From positions 176,565 to 240,564 of the forward strand of contig NZ_JAHUWH010000008.1 of the NCBI RefSeq assembly GCF_019219095.1: 64,000 nt of DNA, written 5' to 3'. Within the stretch, counting starts at the first letter, position 1. Every line of letters starts with the position of its first letter. Position numbers and translations under genes: made by a program. The notes below the pieces were generated by a model. The model was not told where the DNA came from. It did not search any database and was given only the letters and a program-made list of their open reading frames with translations. Below are positions 34,400-43,145 of the stretch, in pieces. This stretch comes from Acidovorax sp. sic0104 (GTDB lineage: Bacteria > Pseudomonadota > Gammaproteobacteria > Burkholderiales > Burkholderiaceae_C).

Positions 34400-35352
34400 T
34401 GAGCGCTTCTTTCGCTTCAGCCCTGAGCGCCGCGCACGAGGCCGCGGCTGTGCAGCATTATCCGCAGGGCGCGCTGTACGTCGTGGCCACGCCCATCGGC
34501 AACCTGGCGGACATCACGCTGCGCGCGCTGCACGTACTGCAGATGGCCGACGCCGTGGCCTGCGAGGACACGCGGCACACGCAGTCGCTGCTGCGCGCCT
34601 ACGGTATCGACAAGGCTGCCGCGCAGTTGCTGGCCGTGCACCAGCACAACGAGGCCGAGGCGGCGCAGGCCGTCGTGCAGCGCCTGCAGCAAGGCCAGCG
34701 CGTGGCCTGTGTGAGCGATGCCGGCACCCCGGGCGTGAGCGACCCGGGCGCACGCCTGGTGGCGGCCGTGCAGGCTGCCGGCCTGCGGGCTGTGCCACTG
34801 CCCGGCGCGAGCAGCGTGACCACGGCGCTGAGCGTGGCCGGCGCCGTCGCGCACAGTACGGAGCACGGCGGCTTCGTGTTTGCAGGCTTTCTGCCGGTCA
34901 AGAGTGCCGAGCGGGCGGCCACCATCCAGAAGCAGTTGGTAGCCGAGCCCCGCTGCGTGGTGCTGCTGGAGGCCCCACACCGCATTGGCGAGCTGGCTCA
35001 GGCCCTGGCGGTACTGGGTGAGCGCCCGGTGACGCTGGCACGCGAGCTGACCAAGCAGTTCGAGGAAGTCACGACGCAGCCCGCGCACGCCCTGGCGGCC
35101 TGGCTGGCCGGTGCGCCGCAGCGCTCGCGCGGGGAGTTCGTGGTGCTGCTGCACCCCATGCCCGTGGCCGCCGACGACGCAGAGAGCCTGCGCGTGCTGC
35201 GCCTGCTGGTGCAGGAGCTGCCGCTCAAGACCGCCGTGCGGCTGGCGGCCGAGATCACGGGCGCACCGCGCAACGTGCTGTACGACACGGCGCTGTCATG
35301 GAAGCGCAGCGACGCGGGGGACGGGCAGGACGGAGAAGAGACGGGCGACTGA
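34399..35352 (+). CDS. rsmI: 16S rRNA (cytidine1402-2'-O)-methyltransferase RsmI
   Basis: Tetrapyrrole-methylase-fold protein of 317 aa. GALYVVATPIGNLADITLRAL is the family N-terminus, followed by CEDTRHTQSLLRAYGI, SDAGTPGVSDPGARLV, PLPGASSVTTALSVAG and ARELTKQFEE. No ATG lies in the usual place. A TTG at 34399 with AAGGAA 5 nt upstream is the best start; an ATG at 34354 would overlap the divergent yraN by 46 nt. The enzyme modifies C1402 in the ribosomal P site. Confidence 0.9.
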   Translation: MSASFASALSAAHEAAAVQHYPQGALYVVATPIGNLADITLRALHVLQMADAVACEDTRHTQSLLRAYGIDKAAAQLLAVHQHNEAEAAQAVVQRLQQGQRVACVSDAGTPGVSDPGARLVAAVQAAGLRAVPLPGASSVTTALSVAGAVAHSTEHGGFVFAGFLPVKSAERAATIQKQLVAEPRCVVLLEAPHRIGELAQALAVLGERPVTLARELTKQFEEVTTQPAHALAAWLAGAPQRSRGEFVVLLHPMPVAADDAESLRVLRLLVQELPLKTAVRLAAEITGAPRNVLYDTALSWKRSDAGDGQDGEETGD

Positions 35353-35382
35353 GCGCGATGATGGCGGCAAAGGCCATGTCTT

Positions 35383-35445
35383 CTAGTGAAATCCGCCTCT
35401 CACGCTTGACAGGAAAGCGCCAATAGCTCCTTTTTTGATAGCATG
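35383..35445 (-). repeat. family P short repeat, copy P7 (intergenic)
   Basis: On the minus strand it reads CATGCTATCAAAAAAGGAGC, then ATTGGCGCTTT, CAAGCG and GGCGG. It lies between the convergent rsmI and Hsp70-like genes. The ATAGC block is degenerate (GGAGC). Confidence 0.65.
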
Positions 35446-35524
35446 TGCACAACCCGGCCGCGCCGCACGGACCGGCTGTGCGCTTCAATTCACTCAACCG
35501 GGTGCAGCCTGCCAGCCTCACCCA

Positions 35525-36784
35525 TTACCGGGTCACGGCCAGCCCCGCAGCCACCCCGCCGAACAAGTCGCCTTCGACCTGCGGGGTGTCCGGGAACGCC
35601 ACCCGGAGCGCCTGCCGCAACGGCCGCAAGGCGGAGGAGCCGCCCGTCAGATAGATGGCGTCCACGCCCTCTATGCCCAGGCCTGCCCGCTGCACGCAGT
35701 CGCGCGCGCAGGCCACCACCTGGGCCAGCGGCTGGGCCAGGAACTGAGACAACCCCTGGGGCGTCACCGCAGCCTGCAGCCCGCTCTCGATCCAGTGGAG
35801 CGGCATGGGCGCCTCGGCGTCCGCCAGGGACGCTGCGATCTTGGCCTGCTCCACCGTATCGGCCATGCGGTGCCCCAGGCGCTCGCGCAGCACGTGCATC
35901 AGCCGCTCGTGCAGGCGCGCGTCGGCGTAGTCGGTGCGCAGGTTCTGCGCGTCGCGCAGCGCCTTGGGCGAGTAAAGCCACTGGATCAGGTGCCAGGTCG
36001 ACAAATCAAAGAACACGCGGCTGGGCACCTCGCGCCCCGACGGCCCTGTGTGGCGAAAGCCGAGCAGCGGCATGAGCAGGTCCAGACTGAGGCGGCGGTC
36101 GAAGTCCGTGCCGCCCACGTGCACGCCCGTGGTGGCCAGAACGTCGCTGCCGCGATCGGCCCGCGCGAAGCGGTCCGGGCCGAGCCGCACCACAGTGAAG
36201 TCGGAGGTACCGCCGCCGATGTCCACCACCAGCACGATCGACTCGCGGTCGATGCGCTGCTCATAGTCCAGCGCTGCGGCGATCGGCTCCAGCTGAAACG
36301 ACACCTCGGAAAACCCAGCATCCACGGCCGCCTGCCGCAGCGCGGCCTCGGCCTGCCGGTCGCGCTCGGCATCGTCGTCCACGAAGTGCACGGGCCGCCC
36401 CATCACCACGCGCGCGGGCATGCCGCCAAGGTCGGCGCACGCCTTGTCCACCAGCATGCGCAGGAACAGGCTGATGATGTCCTGGTAGCTCACGAGCTTG
36501 TCGTGCACCACCGTCTTGTCCTGCAGCAGGGCGCTGCCCAGCAGGCTCTTGAGCGAGCGCATCAGCCGCCCCTCGGTGCCCGCCAGGTACTGGGCGACTG
36601 CGTCACGCCCGAAGTGCGTACGGTGGTCTTCGCCATTGAAGAACAGCGCCGTGGGCAGGGCACGCGCCTCGCCCTCCAGCGCAATCATCCGGGCCGGGCC
36701 CGCCCCCTGGCGCACGGCCATGGCGGAGTTGGAAGTGCCGAAGTCGATACCGAGGGTGGTGTCCTGCAAAACGCGCATGGTCAT
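35525..36784 (-). CDS. Hsp70-like protein (YegD-type actin-fold ATPase)
   Basis: Protein of 419 aa comprising only the actin-like nucleotide-binding domain of Hsp70: LGIDFGTSNSAMAV (phosphate 1), ARVVMGRPVHF, VLVVDIGGGTSDFTVVRL (phosphate 2) and AIYLTGGSSALRPLRQAL (adenosine site). It lacks the substrate-binding and lid domains of DnaK, as in E. coli YegD. The role is presumed chaperone-related but unproven. Two possible ATGs (36784 and 36778) have no clear ribosome-binding site. The C-terminal FGGVAAGLAV closes the fold. Confidence 0.88.
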   Translation of the reverse strand: MTMRVLQDTTLGIDFGTSNSAMAVRQGAGPARMIALEGEARALPTALFFNGEDHRTHFGRDAVAQYLAGTEGRLMRSLKSLLGSALLQDKTVVHDKLVSYQDIISLFLRMLVDKACADLGGMPARVVMGRPVHFVDDDAERDRQAEAALRQAAVDAGFSEVSFQLEPIAAALDYEQRIDRESIVLVVDIGGGTSDFTVVRLGPDRFARADRGSDVLATTGVHVGGTDFDRRLSLDLLMPLLGFRHTGPSGREVPSRVFFDLSTWHLIQWLYSPKALRDAQNLRTDYADARLHERLMHVLRERLGHRMADTVEQAKIAASLADAEAPMPLHWIESGLQAAVTPQGLSQFLAQPLAQVVACARDCVQRAGLGIEGVDAIYLTGGSSALRPLRQALRVAFPDTPQVEGDLFGGVAAGLAVTR

Positions 36785-37124
36785 GGAAATATCGCAATGG
36801 AAGAACGCTTGCAGCACGCGTTCATACACGCTCGAAACCTGCAGACGGAAAGAAAAATACAAAGAAAGAGGGAGGCCGCCGGGGCGGCTTGCCCCGCGTT
36901 GACCCCCATTGGCGGGTGCACGCGGCGGTGGCGGCCCCGCCATGCCGGGCCGGGTCGGAATGATAGCGGCGCCAGCGGAGCGCGCGCCGCAGCGCTGGCA
37001 AATGGCCTGGATTCGCGGGTGCCGGCGTGTCGCGCCGGGCCCGGTGCGCCGCACTCGGCACGGTACCAGGGCCGCGCCGCCATCGCGTCAGCCCGTCAGC
37101 CGCCTTGCCCCGACGCGGCGCGGC
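36785..37124. other. 340-nt GC-rich gap without a supported gene
   Basis: Lies upstream of the Hsp70-like gene and downstream of the small exported-protein gene at 37125. The open frames here have arginine- and alanine-rich compositions typical of frame-shadow translation of GC-rich DNA, and no ribosome-binding site or recognisable motif. It probably holds the promoter of the Hsp70-like gene and the 3' end of the neighbouring transcript. Confidence 0.5.
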
Positions 37125-37619
37125 TCAAGGGCAGCTCCCCACCCGCTGAAACGCTTGGCCGGTGCCTGCCAGGGGCTCCTGTGGCGCACCCGGTGCGGCA
37201 TGCACCTGCCGGCCGACCGTGGCGAGAAAAGTGCCCTCCTGCACTTCCGAGATCACGATCACGCCGATGATGGGCCGCTTGCTTTGCGCCTGGTCACCGC
37301 AGTGGTGCGACATGGCCAGGCCGCGCGCGTCCAGCTTCACACCCACCAGATCGCAGGACTTCATGGGCTCCGCGAAGTAGGTTCCGCGCCCCATGAGATA
37401 CGCATTCATCCGGTCCATGCAAACGCGGCGCGGTGCCGAGGCGCTGTCCGGGTTCGGCGCGCCGTCGGCAAGGTCGAAGTCCACGAACTCATAGAGCCCG
37501 GGTGGAAATTTCGCGTCCCACTGCCTGAACTGATCTGGCGTGGGCAGCCCCTGTTGTGCCAGGGCGAGCGGGCTCGCCGCTGCCGCCAGCAGGCTGATGA
37601 AAACCGTCCATGGACGCAT
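37125..37619 (-). CDS. exported protein of unknown function (weak DUF3617 resemblance)
   Basis: Protein of 164 aa with a signal peptide (MRPWTVFISLLAAAASPLALAQQ). The mature part has FPPGLYEFVDFDL, a cysteine-containing RRVCMDRMNAYLMG, MKSCDLVGVKLDARG and MSHHCGDQAQ. The PGL(Y/W)E start and the paired cysteines recall DUF3617 periplasmic proteins, but the match is by eye only. A CAGGAGA site precedes the ATG. Divergent from another small exported protein at 37815. Confidence 0.7.
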   Translation of the reverse strand: MRPWTVFISLLAAAASPLALAQQGLPTPDQFRQWDAKFPPGLYEFVDFDLADGAPNPDSASAPRRVCMDRMNAYLMGRGTYFAEPMKSCDLVGVKLDARGLAMSHHCGDQAQSKRPIIGVIVISEVQEGTFLATVGRQVHAAPGAPQEPLAGTGQAFQRVGSCP

Positions 37620-37814
37620 GGTGTTTCTCCTGAAGAAGTTGTGGGCCTTGCCCCACCCAGATGGGCATGGGCACCGACGCGAAGGAATTCCAGCATCGAA
37701 GGCCGCCACACTAAACTCTCCAGACCCGATTTTTTCGGATGAACGCAGAAATCGCACCGATGGCAGGCAGCGACACCGTGCCAGGCTGCCACCGCTCTCC
37801 ACACGCCCCCGCCC

Positions 37815-38189
37815 ATGAAACCCGCCGCACTCACCGCACTCGCCGCCCTGTCCCTGTCCGTTGCTGCCCCCTTCGCCCAGGCACAACCCAAGCCCGCCAA
37901 TCAAATCACCCGGCAGGACATTCAGGCGGCCATGGACCGCGAGCTTCACGTCATCGATGCCTCCACCGTGGCCTTGTGCAGCGCGCAGCATCCCGAGCTG
38001 GCGAAGGATATTGGCAAGCTGTGGCAGGAGAATCTCGCGTCGCTGTCGCCGGACCTGATCGCCTACCGAAAGACAGACGCCTTTGCAAAGGCTGCGGCGA
38101 AGCACCAACAGGAGCAAGCCGCCGAAGCGAAGAAGCCGGAGAACCAGACAGCCTTGCACGCACTGTGCAAGTCCATGGCCGGGCAATGA
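37815..38189 (+). CDS. small exported protein of unknown function
   Basis: Protein of 124 aa with a signal peptide (MKPAALTALAALSLSVAAPFAQAQ) and a helical mature part with two cysteines (TVALCSAQHPELAKDIG and ALHALCKSM). No family is recognised. The stop overlaps the start of the SDR gene (ATGA), implying translational coupling. There is no strong ribosome-binding site. Confidence 0.6.
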   Translation: MKPAALTALAALSLSVAAPFAQAQPKPANQITRQDIQAAMDRELHVIDASTVALCSAQHPELAKDIGKLWQENLASLSPDLIAYRKTDAFAKAAAKHQQEQAAEAKKPENQTALHALCKSMAGQ

Positions 38190-38983
38190 CTGTGGCGCGC
38201 TCCGCACCGAGGCACACATCCGTGAACGCCGCCCCCACACTCGACGGCGCGCTGGGCGTGGCGCTGGTGACCGGGTCCACCTCCGGCATCGGCGCCGCCA
38301 TTGCGCGCAGGTTGAGCCGCGACGGCTACGCCGTGGTCCTGCATTCACGAAGCTCTGCTGAGGCCGGGCGTGCCATGGCTGCCGAGCTGGAGAGGGCGGT
38401 GTATGTGCAGGCCGACCTGTCGATCGAAGCCGACCGGATGCGGCTGGTGGCCGAGTCGGTTGCCGCATGGGGCCGGCTCGACGTTCTGGTCAACAACGCG
38501 GGCATCAGCAAGGTCATTCCCCACCAGGACCTGGCCGCCGCCACGTCGGCGATATGGCATGAACTGCACGAGGTCAATGTCGTGGCGCCGTTCCACCTGG
38601 TGGCGCTGGCGGAGGCGGCCCTGCGTGCTGCGGCGCTGCGCGGCCGGGCTGGCAGCGTGGTCAACATCAGCTCGCACGCTGGCGTTCGCCCCAAGGGCGC
38701 ATCCATCCCGTATGCGGTGAGCAAGGCTTCGCTCAACCACCTCACGCGCTTGCTGGCACTGTCGCTCGGGCCGGACATCCGGGTCAACGCCGTGGCGCCA
38801 GGCCTGGTCGATACCCCACTCACGGCCGACTGGACGGCCGCGCAGGCCCTGTGGCGCGAGCGCGCGCCCATGCACCGCGCAGCCAGCCCCGACGACATCG
38901 CCCACGCCGTGGCCCTGCTGGTGGCCTCGGACTACCTCACCGGCGAAGTCCTGCTGTCGGACGGCGGGTTGAACCTGACCTGA
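38186..38983 (+). CDS. short-chain dehydrogenase/reductase
   Basis: Classical SDR of 265 aa. The cofactor motif is VALVTGSTSGIGAAIARRL (residues about 24-42), followed by DVLVNNAGISK, the catalytic serine in SVVNISSHAG, and the catalytic tyrosine and lysine in IPYAVSKASLNHL. The C-terminus is LTGEVLLSDGGLNLT. The substrate is unknown. The start at 38186 overlaps the preceding small gene; an internal start near MTVARSAPRH or the in-frame GTG at 38222 is possible. 3-oxoacyl-ACP reductase-like activity is the generic alternative. Confidence 0.87.
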   Translation: MTVARSAPRHTSVNAAPTLDGALGVALVTGSTSGIGAAIARRLSRDGYAVVLHSRSSAEAGRAMAAELERAVYVQADLSIEADRMRLVAESVAAWGRLDVLVNNAGISKVIPHQDLAAATSAIWHELHEVNVVAPFHLVALAEAALRAAALRGRAGSVVNISSHAGVRPKGASIPYAVSKASLNHLTRLLALSLGPDIRVNAVAPGLVDTPLTADWTAAQALWRERAPMHRAASPDDIAHAVALLVASDYLTGEVLLSDGGLNLT

Positions 38984-39219
38984 GGCCGCCGCGCCACGCC
39001 CGCCGCCACCCGCCTGCCGGGTAGGACGGCATCCATTCCGTGCAGCGCCGCTCTCCGAACGGGCCGCCCTTGCAGGTTGCGATTTAAGATGCGCGCGTTT
39101 CCTGCGCTTTGCCCCCGAGGAAACTGCGAGCGGCCATGGAGCCCACGCCCCCTGCGCAGCAAGGGGTGTGATGCAGGCTGGAGCCGAACGGTATCCACTC
39201 ATCACCACACCTGCACACC
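38984..39219 (+). other. 236-nt leader upstream of terC-family gene
   Basis: Non-coding stretch with GC-rich inverted segments (for example GCGCGC near 39091 and CCCCCGAGG/CCCC...GGGG pairings at 39112-39165). TerC genes in many bacteria sit behind the manganese-sensing yybP-ykoY riboswitch. I cannot confirm its conserved core here by eye, so this is only a candidate regulatory leader. Confidence 0.3.
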
Positions 39220-39963
39220 ATGGACTACTTGCAAACGCTCGCGGCCGACCCCGCCGCCTGGATCGCCCTGGCCACCCTGATCGCGATGGAAGTCGTGCTG
39301 GGCATCGACAACCTGATCTTCATCTCCATCCTCACCAACAAGCTGCCGCAGAAGGACCGCGCCCGCGCGCGCAACATCGGCATCGGGGCTGCACTGGTCA
39401 TGCGGCTGGCGTTGCTGGGCACCATCGCCTTCATCGTCGGGCTGACCGAAACGGTGTTCACCCTCTTCGGCAAAGGCTTCTCCTGGCGCGATGTGATCCT
39501 GATCGCGGGCGGCCTCTTCCTGGTCTGGAAGGCCACGAAGGAAATCCACCACAGCGTGGACCCCGACCCGGGCCCCGATGTGTTCACACCGCAGTCCGCC
39601 GGCCTGACGACCACCGCCGCCATCGGGCAGATCCTGATGCTGGACCTGGTGTTCTCCATCGACAGCATCATCACCGCGGTGGGCATGACACCCCACATCC
39701 CCATCATGGTGATCGCGATCCTGGTCACGGTCGCAGTCATGCTGTTCGCCGCCACGCCGCTGGCCAATTTCATCCAGGCCAACCCCACGATCGTGATGCT
39801 CGCGCTGGGCTTCCTGCTGCTGATCGGCACCACGCTGATTGCGGAGGGCTTTGGCGCCCCCATCCCCAAAGGCTACATCTACGCAGCGATGGCGTTCTCG
39901 GCGCTGGTCGAGGTGCTCAACATGGTGTCGCGCCGGGCGCGGCAGCGGCGCTCCGCGAAGTAA
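39220..39963 (+). CDS. TerC family integral membrane protein
   Basis: Membrane protein of 247 aa with about seven hydrophobic helices. It has the TerC hallmark [20 protein letters not shown] (acidic residues in the first helices) and the mirrored second motif [18 protein letters not shown]. It is implicated in metal, especially manganese, export or metal loading of exported proteins; tellurite resistance is the historical name. Monocistronic as far as can be seen. Confidence 0.9.
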   Translation: MDYLQTLAADPAAWIALATLIAMEVVLGIDNLIFISILTNKLPQKDRARARNIGIGAALVMRLALLGTIAFIVGLTETVFTLFGKGFSWRDVILIAGGLFLVWKATKEIHHSVDPDPGPDVFTPQSAGLTTTAAIGQILMLDLVFSIDSIITAVGMTPHIPIMVIAILVTVAVMLFAATPLANFIQANPTIVMLALGFLLLIGTTLIAEGFGAPIPKGYIYAAMAFSALVEVLNMVSRRARQRRSAK

Positions 39964-40054
39964 CGCGGGGCCGCGCTGCACAGCGGTGCGATGCGGTGCA
40001 GTCGGACACTCAGCCCCCTTTGCCCCGTCGCACCGTCGCAGCACACCGGCCGGC

Positions 40055-40231
40055 CTATTTGTCGAACCCGCCCCGGTAACCCGCACTGGCCGACTTAATG
40101 ATGTCGTTGGCCGCGTCCGCAGCGCCCATGGCCGAGCTGGCATTCAGGTTCGGGTCGGCGGAACACTTCTCGCTGATGGTTCCGGGGCTTGGCGTAACAA
40201 GGCGGGCTGCGGCGAGATCAAAGCCCTTGCC
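40055..40231 (-). pseudogene. orphan coding fragment downstream of the hydrolase fusion
   Basis: On the minus strand an open stretch of 58 codons encodes KGFDLAAARLVTPSPGTISE, then KCSADPNLNAS and ends NDIIKSASAGYRGGFDK before TAG. The composition is protein-like, unlike nearby shadow frames. However, it opens directly after an in-frame TGA with no upstream start codon, and the first ATG is deep inside. It looks like the 3' remnant of a gene whose 5' part has been lost, or that needs a frameshift. No family is recognised. Confidence 0.45.
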
Positions 40232-40258
40232 TCAGCCCATGCCACCGGCGCACCCAGG

Positions 40259-41500
40259 CTAGCGGCCCTCGCCCATTAAACCGTTGGAAGGCAACATCTC
40301 GTCCAGCAGCTTGCGCGCTGTCTCCACACCGGCCACGGGCAGGCCTGCGGGGTCGAGCAGGCCGACCTGCACCAGCACGCTGGCCTGGTCCCAGTAGATG
40401 TGCTCGTGGTAGAGCTTGTCGCCGCGGAACTTCACCACCGCCAGCAGCGGTATCTCCACACGCCGGCCCGTGGGCACCACGCCCGGCAGCATCCACGGGA
40501 TCTCGGTGGTGTGGGTGAAGTTAAAGAGCATTTCGTCCACCACCTGCGTGGCCCCGACCGTGCGGGAGATCGGGGTCAGGCTCGTGTCCGGCGGGTTGCT
40601 GTTGACGAAGTGGCGGGTGTAGAAGTCGTGCAGGTGCTTGTAACCCACTCCGCCCGTCATGGTGGGGATGTGGTTCACATAGGGCTCGGCCACCATGGTG
40701 GCCATGGTGGCGTCCACATCACGGGTGGCGAACTCGTATTCGCAATGCTTGTCCCACAGCGCCGACAGATCGTAGTGCGGGCCCATCTCGCGCCGCAGTG
40801 CGGCCACGCTGCGCTGGTGCGCCATGAGGGCCGACGGCTTGTGGAAGTGGTCGCCGCCCACGCGGGCGAAGGCATGGTCGGTGCCGGGGTAGACGTACAG
40901 CTCCACGTTCTCGCGGCCCGACAGGGCCTGCACGATGGCGTCCCGCGCAGGCGGCGTGCAGAAGCCGTCGAGCTCGGCGATGTGCAGCACCAGGCGGCAA
41001 CGGATGCCGGGCGCCTCGGCCAGCGCGGCCTCGATGCCCACGCCGTAGTAGCCCACGGCCACGTCGGCGTCGGTGCGGCAGGCCGCCAGATAGGCGAGCT
41101 TGCCGCCCAGGCAAAAGCCCAGCACACCGACCTTGCCCGGGCCGCCCGCGCTGCCCGCGCTCTGGACCTCTGGCCGCGCGCGCAGGGCGGTGATGGCGGT
41201 TTGCAGGTCGTCCACGCCCTTGGCTTCATCGAAGCCCTGGTACAGCGCGAATGCGCGCGGCATGTCGGTGGCGGCGTCCAGCTCGACCTCGGGCTCCTGC
41301 CGCCAGAACAGGTCGGGCACCAGCACCACGTAGCCTTCTTCTGCGTAGTAGTCGGCCACATCGCGCATGGTGGCATTGACGCCAAAAATCTCCTGCGCAA
41401 TCACCAGGCCGGGACCGCTGCCGCTGGCAGGGGTGGCGAGGTAGGCGCGAAAGCGGCCGCTGCCGTCGGCGGCGTCCAGCGTGATCCATTGTCCTGGCAT
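40259..41500 (-). CDS. dienelactone hydrolase fused to an NTF2/SnoaL-like domain
   Basis: Protein of 413 aa. Residues 1 to about 235 are a dienelactone-hydrolase-type alpha/beta hydrolase: GLVIAQEIFGVNATMRDVAD, the nucleophile Cys in VGVLGFCLGGKLAYLAA, the aspartate in AELDGFCTPP and the histidine in GTDHAFARVG. From about 250 to 405 there is an NTF2/SnoaL-like domain (HCEYEFATRDVDATMATMV; GGVGYKHLHDFYTRHFV; FRGDKLYHEHIYWDQASVL). It acts on lactones or esters, possibly products of the neighbouring flavin monooxygenase. It is the last gene of the minus-strand cluster. Confidence 0.85.
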   Translation of the reverse strand: MPGQWITLDAADGSGRFRAYLATPASGSGPGLVIAQEIFGVNATMRDVADYYAEEGYVVLVPDLFWRQEPEVELDAATDMPRAFALYQGFDEAKGVDDLQTAITALRARPEVQSAGSAGGPGKVGVLGFCLGGKLAYLAACRTDADVAVGYYGVGIEAALAEAPGIRCRLVLHIAELDGFCTPPARDAIVQALSGRENVELYVYPGTDHAFARVGGDHFHKPSALMAHQRSVAALRREMGPHYDLSALWDKHCEYEFATRDVDATMATMVAEPYVNHIPTMTGGVGYKHLHDFYTRHFVNSNPPDTSLTPISRTVGATQVVDEMLFNFTHTTEIPWMLPGVVPTGRRVEIPLLAVVKFRGDKLYHEHIYWDQASVLVQVGLLDPAGLPVAGVETARKLLDEMLPSNGLMGEGR

Positions 41501-41542
41501 GGGATGTCCTTCTCGGTGGGGTAGGAGTCGGGGCGAATTCTT

Positions 41543-43132
41543 TCAGACACCGGTGCCGGCTGCGGCGCGGGCGGCCAGCGGCGCACCGGCAGCTGCACCC
41601 GCATGCCGGGCCAGCAACTGCCGGGTGACCACAGCATAGTCGGCGGGGTTCACCGGCTCCAGCCATTGCCTGAAACGCGTGACGGCGCCGAGTGGCAAGC
41701 CCATGTCCTGCAGCAGCTCGTCGATGTTGTGCACCGAGAACGGGATGATGTTGGTGCCCTTGGAATGCTTGCCATCGGTGCGCTCCTCCATCCAGGCCAG
41801 GCGCCGGTCGATCTGCGCATTCATGTCGGCCTGGGACGGCAGCTGCAGGCCGCCGCGCAGGTGGTTGGCCAGCCACAACGCACCCACCTCGCAGTTGAGC
41901 TGGCTGAAGAACGATGAGTTGTAGCCATTGAAAGCCAGGCGCGGCATGCCCACCGGCAGGATGGAGCGGTACAGCCGGAAGTTGCCGCGCGCATCGGTGA
42001 TGCGCTGCATCACGCCAGTGTCGAAGAACGGCACCTGCTGGTGCCAGCCGGTGCCGCAGACCACGATGTCGGCCGGCACCGTCTCGCCATTGCTCAGCAC
42101 TGCCTGGCCGGGCTGCAGCTCGCGGATGGTCACGCCCTTGCGCACGCCCAGTGCTCCCGCGGCCACCTTTTCATAAAAGCCATCGGTCACCAGGCTCACC
42201 GTGCTGCGGGCGATGGTCTCCAGCGGCGTGCCCGGGTGCAGGCCGATCTCGCGCAGCTTCAGTTGCCGGGTGACGACCGACTCCACACTGCCCAGCATGG
42301 AGTTGCGCACCGGCAAGCCCGCACCGTGCAGGAATTTCTCGAAGCCCTTGGGCTCGATGTACTTGAACAGCGCCTCGCCCATGCGCGTGAGCAGCAGGAA
42401 CTTGAAGTTCAGCACGTTCATGAACTTCTTCGGGATCTTCCAGATCAGATGGCGCGCGAGCACGGTGGTGCTGGCGCTGTCGGCCGCAATGGCGTTGGCC
42501 ACGTCGCACGACGACTTGCCGTAGCCCACCACCAGCACGTGCTTGCCGCGTGCAGCGCTCGCGTCGTTGAACTGGCTGGTATGGCACACGCGCCCGCCAG
42601 CCGCCACGAAGGCGTCCGCCCCCGGATAGTGCGGCACGGCCGGTTCGCTGAAGATGCCGTTGCACACCACCAGGTAGTCGAAGCGGTGGGTCTGCGTCTG
42701 CGTCTGCGTCTGCGTTTGCGCTTGCGCTTGCATAGGCGTCACGCCATCGCCCTGCCCTTGCCTTTGCGCAGGCCGCGTCTGCACAGTCCACGTGCCGGCA
42801 TCTTCATCCAGTACCGCGCGCTCCACCACCGTGGACATGCGCAGGTGGGGCACCAGGCCGAAGTGCTCTGCATACGATTGCAGATAGGCCTGCACCTGCT
42901 GGCCCGACGGCCATTCGGGGTAGTGCGCCGGCATCGGAAAGTCCGACAGCGCGTAGGTGGTGCGCGGGTTCTGCGTGGTCAGGCCCGGGTAGCGGCGCGA
43001 CGCGGCCCACACGCCGCCCACGTCGGGCTCTTTTTCGAACACCGTCACCTCAAAGCCAAAGGCGCGCAGCACCTTGGCGGTGGACAGGCCGGCAAAGCCG
43101 GCACCGACGATGCCTACGGATCGAATGGTCAT
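41543..43132 (-). CDS. flavin-containing monooxygenase (FMO/Baeyer-Villiger-like)
   Basis: NAD(P)H- and FAD-dependent oxygenase of 529 aa. The FAD motif GIVGAGFAGLSTAKVLRAFG is at the N-terminus and VFEKEPDVGGVW follows. The NADPH motif HVLVVGYGKSSCDVANAIA is near residue 200, and the FMO-type ATG motif is VVCGTGWHQ near 357. Residues about 134-148 are a Gln-Ala/Gln-Thr tract encoded by a hexanucleotide repeat. It lies between an SDR and a hydrolase, consistent with a pathway alcohol to ketone to ester or lactone to acid. That order is inference. Confidence 0.86.
   Translation of the reverse strand: MTIRSVGIVGAGFAGLSTAKVLRAFGFEVTVFEKEPDVGGVWAASRRYPGLTTQNPRTTYALSDFPMPAHYPEWPSGQQVQAYLQSYAEHFGLVPHLRMSTVVERAVLDEDAGTWTVQTRPAQRQGQGDGVTPMQAQAQTQTQTQTQTHRFDYLVVCNGIFSEPAVPHYPGADAFVAAGGRVCHTSQFNDASAARGKHVLVVGYGKSSCDVANAIAADSASTTVLARHLIWKIPKKFMNVLNFKFLLLTRMGEALFKYIEPKGFEKFLHGAGLPVRNSMLGSVESVVTRQLKLREIGLHPGTPLETIARSTVSLVTDGFYEKVAAGALGVRKGVTIRELQPGQAVLSNGETVPADIVVCGTGWHQQVPFFDTGVMQRITDARGNFRLYRSILPVGMPRLAFNGYNSSFFSQLNCEVGALWLANHLRGGLQLPSQADMNAQIDRRLAWMEERTDGKHSKGTNIIPFSVHNIDELLQDMGLPLGAVTRFRQWLEPVNPADYAVVTRQLLARHAGAAAGAPLAARAAAGTGV
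42690..42731. repeat. hexanucleotide microsatellite inside the FMO gene
   Basis: Four perfect GTCTGC units, then GTTTGC and two GCTTGC units, seven in total. On the minus strand it encodes alternating Gln-Ala then Gln-Thr. Unit gain or loss would keep the frame and change only the length of a surface loop. Confidence 0.9.
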
Positions 43133-43145
43133 GGCGGCTGCTCCT

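Noticed and set aside
36909..37742. Plus-strand frame of 277 codons in and beyond the 36785-37124 gap
   Set aside because: Arg/Ala/Pro-rich shadow composition, overlaps the minus-strand exported protein gene, and has no ribosome-binding site.
42690..42731. Short tandem repeat considered as a CRISPR-like array
   Set aside because: Six-base units without spacers, in frame within a protein gene; a simple microsatellite.
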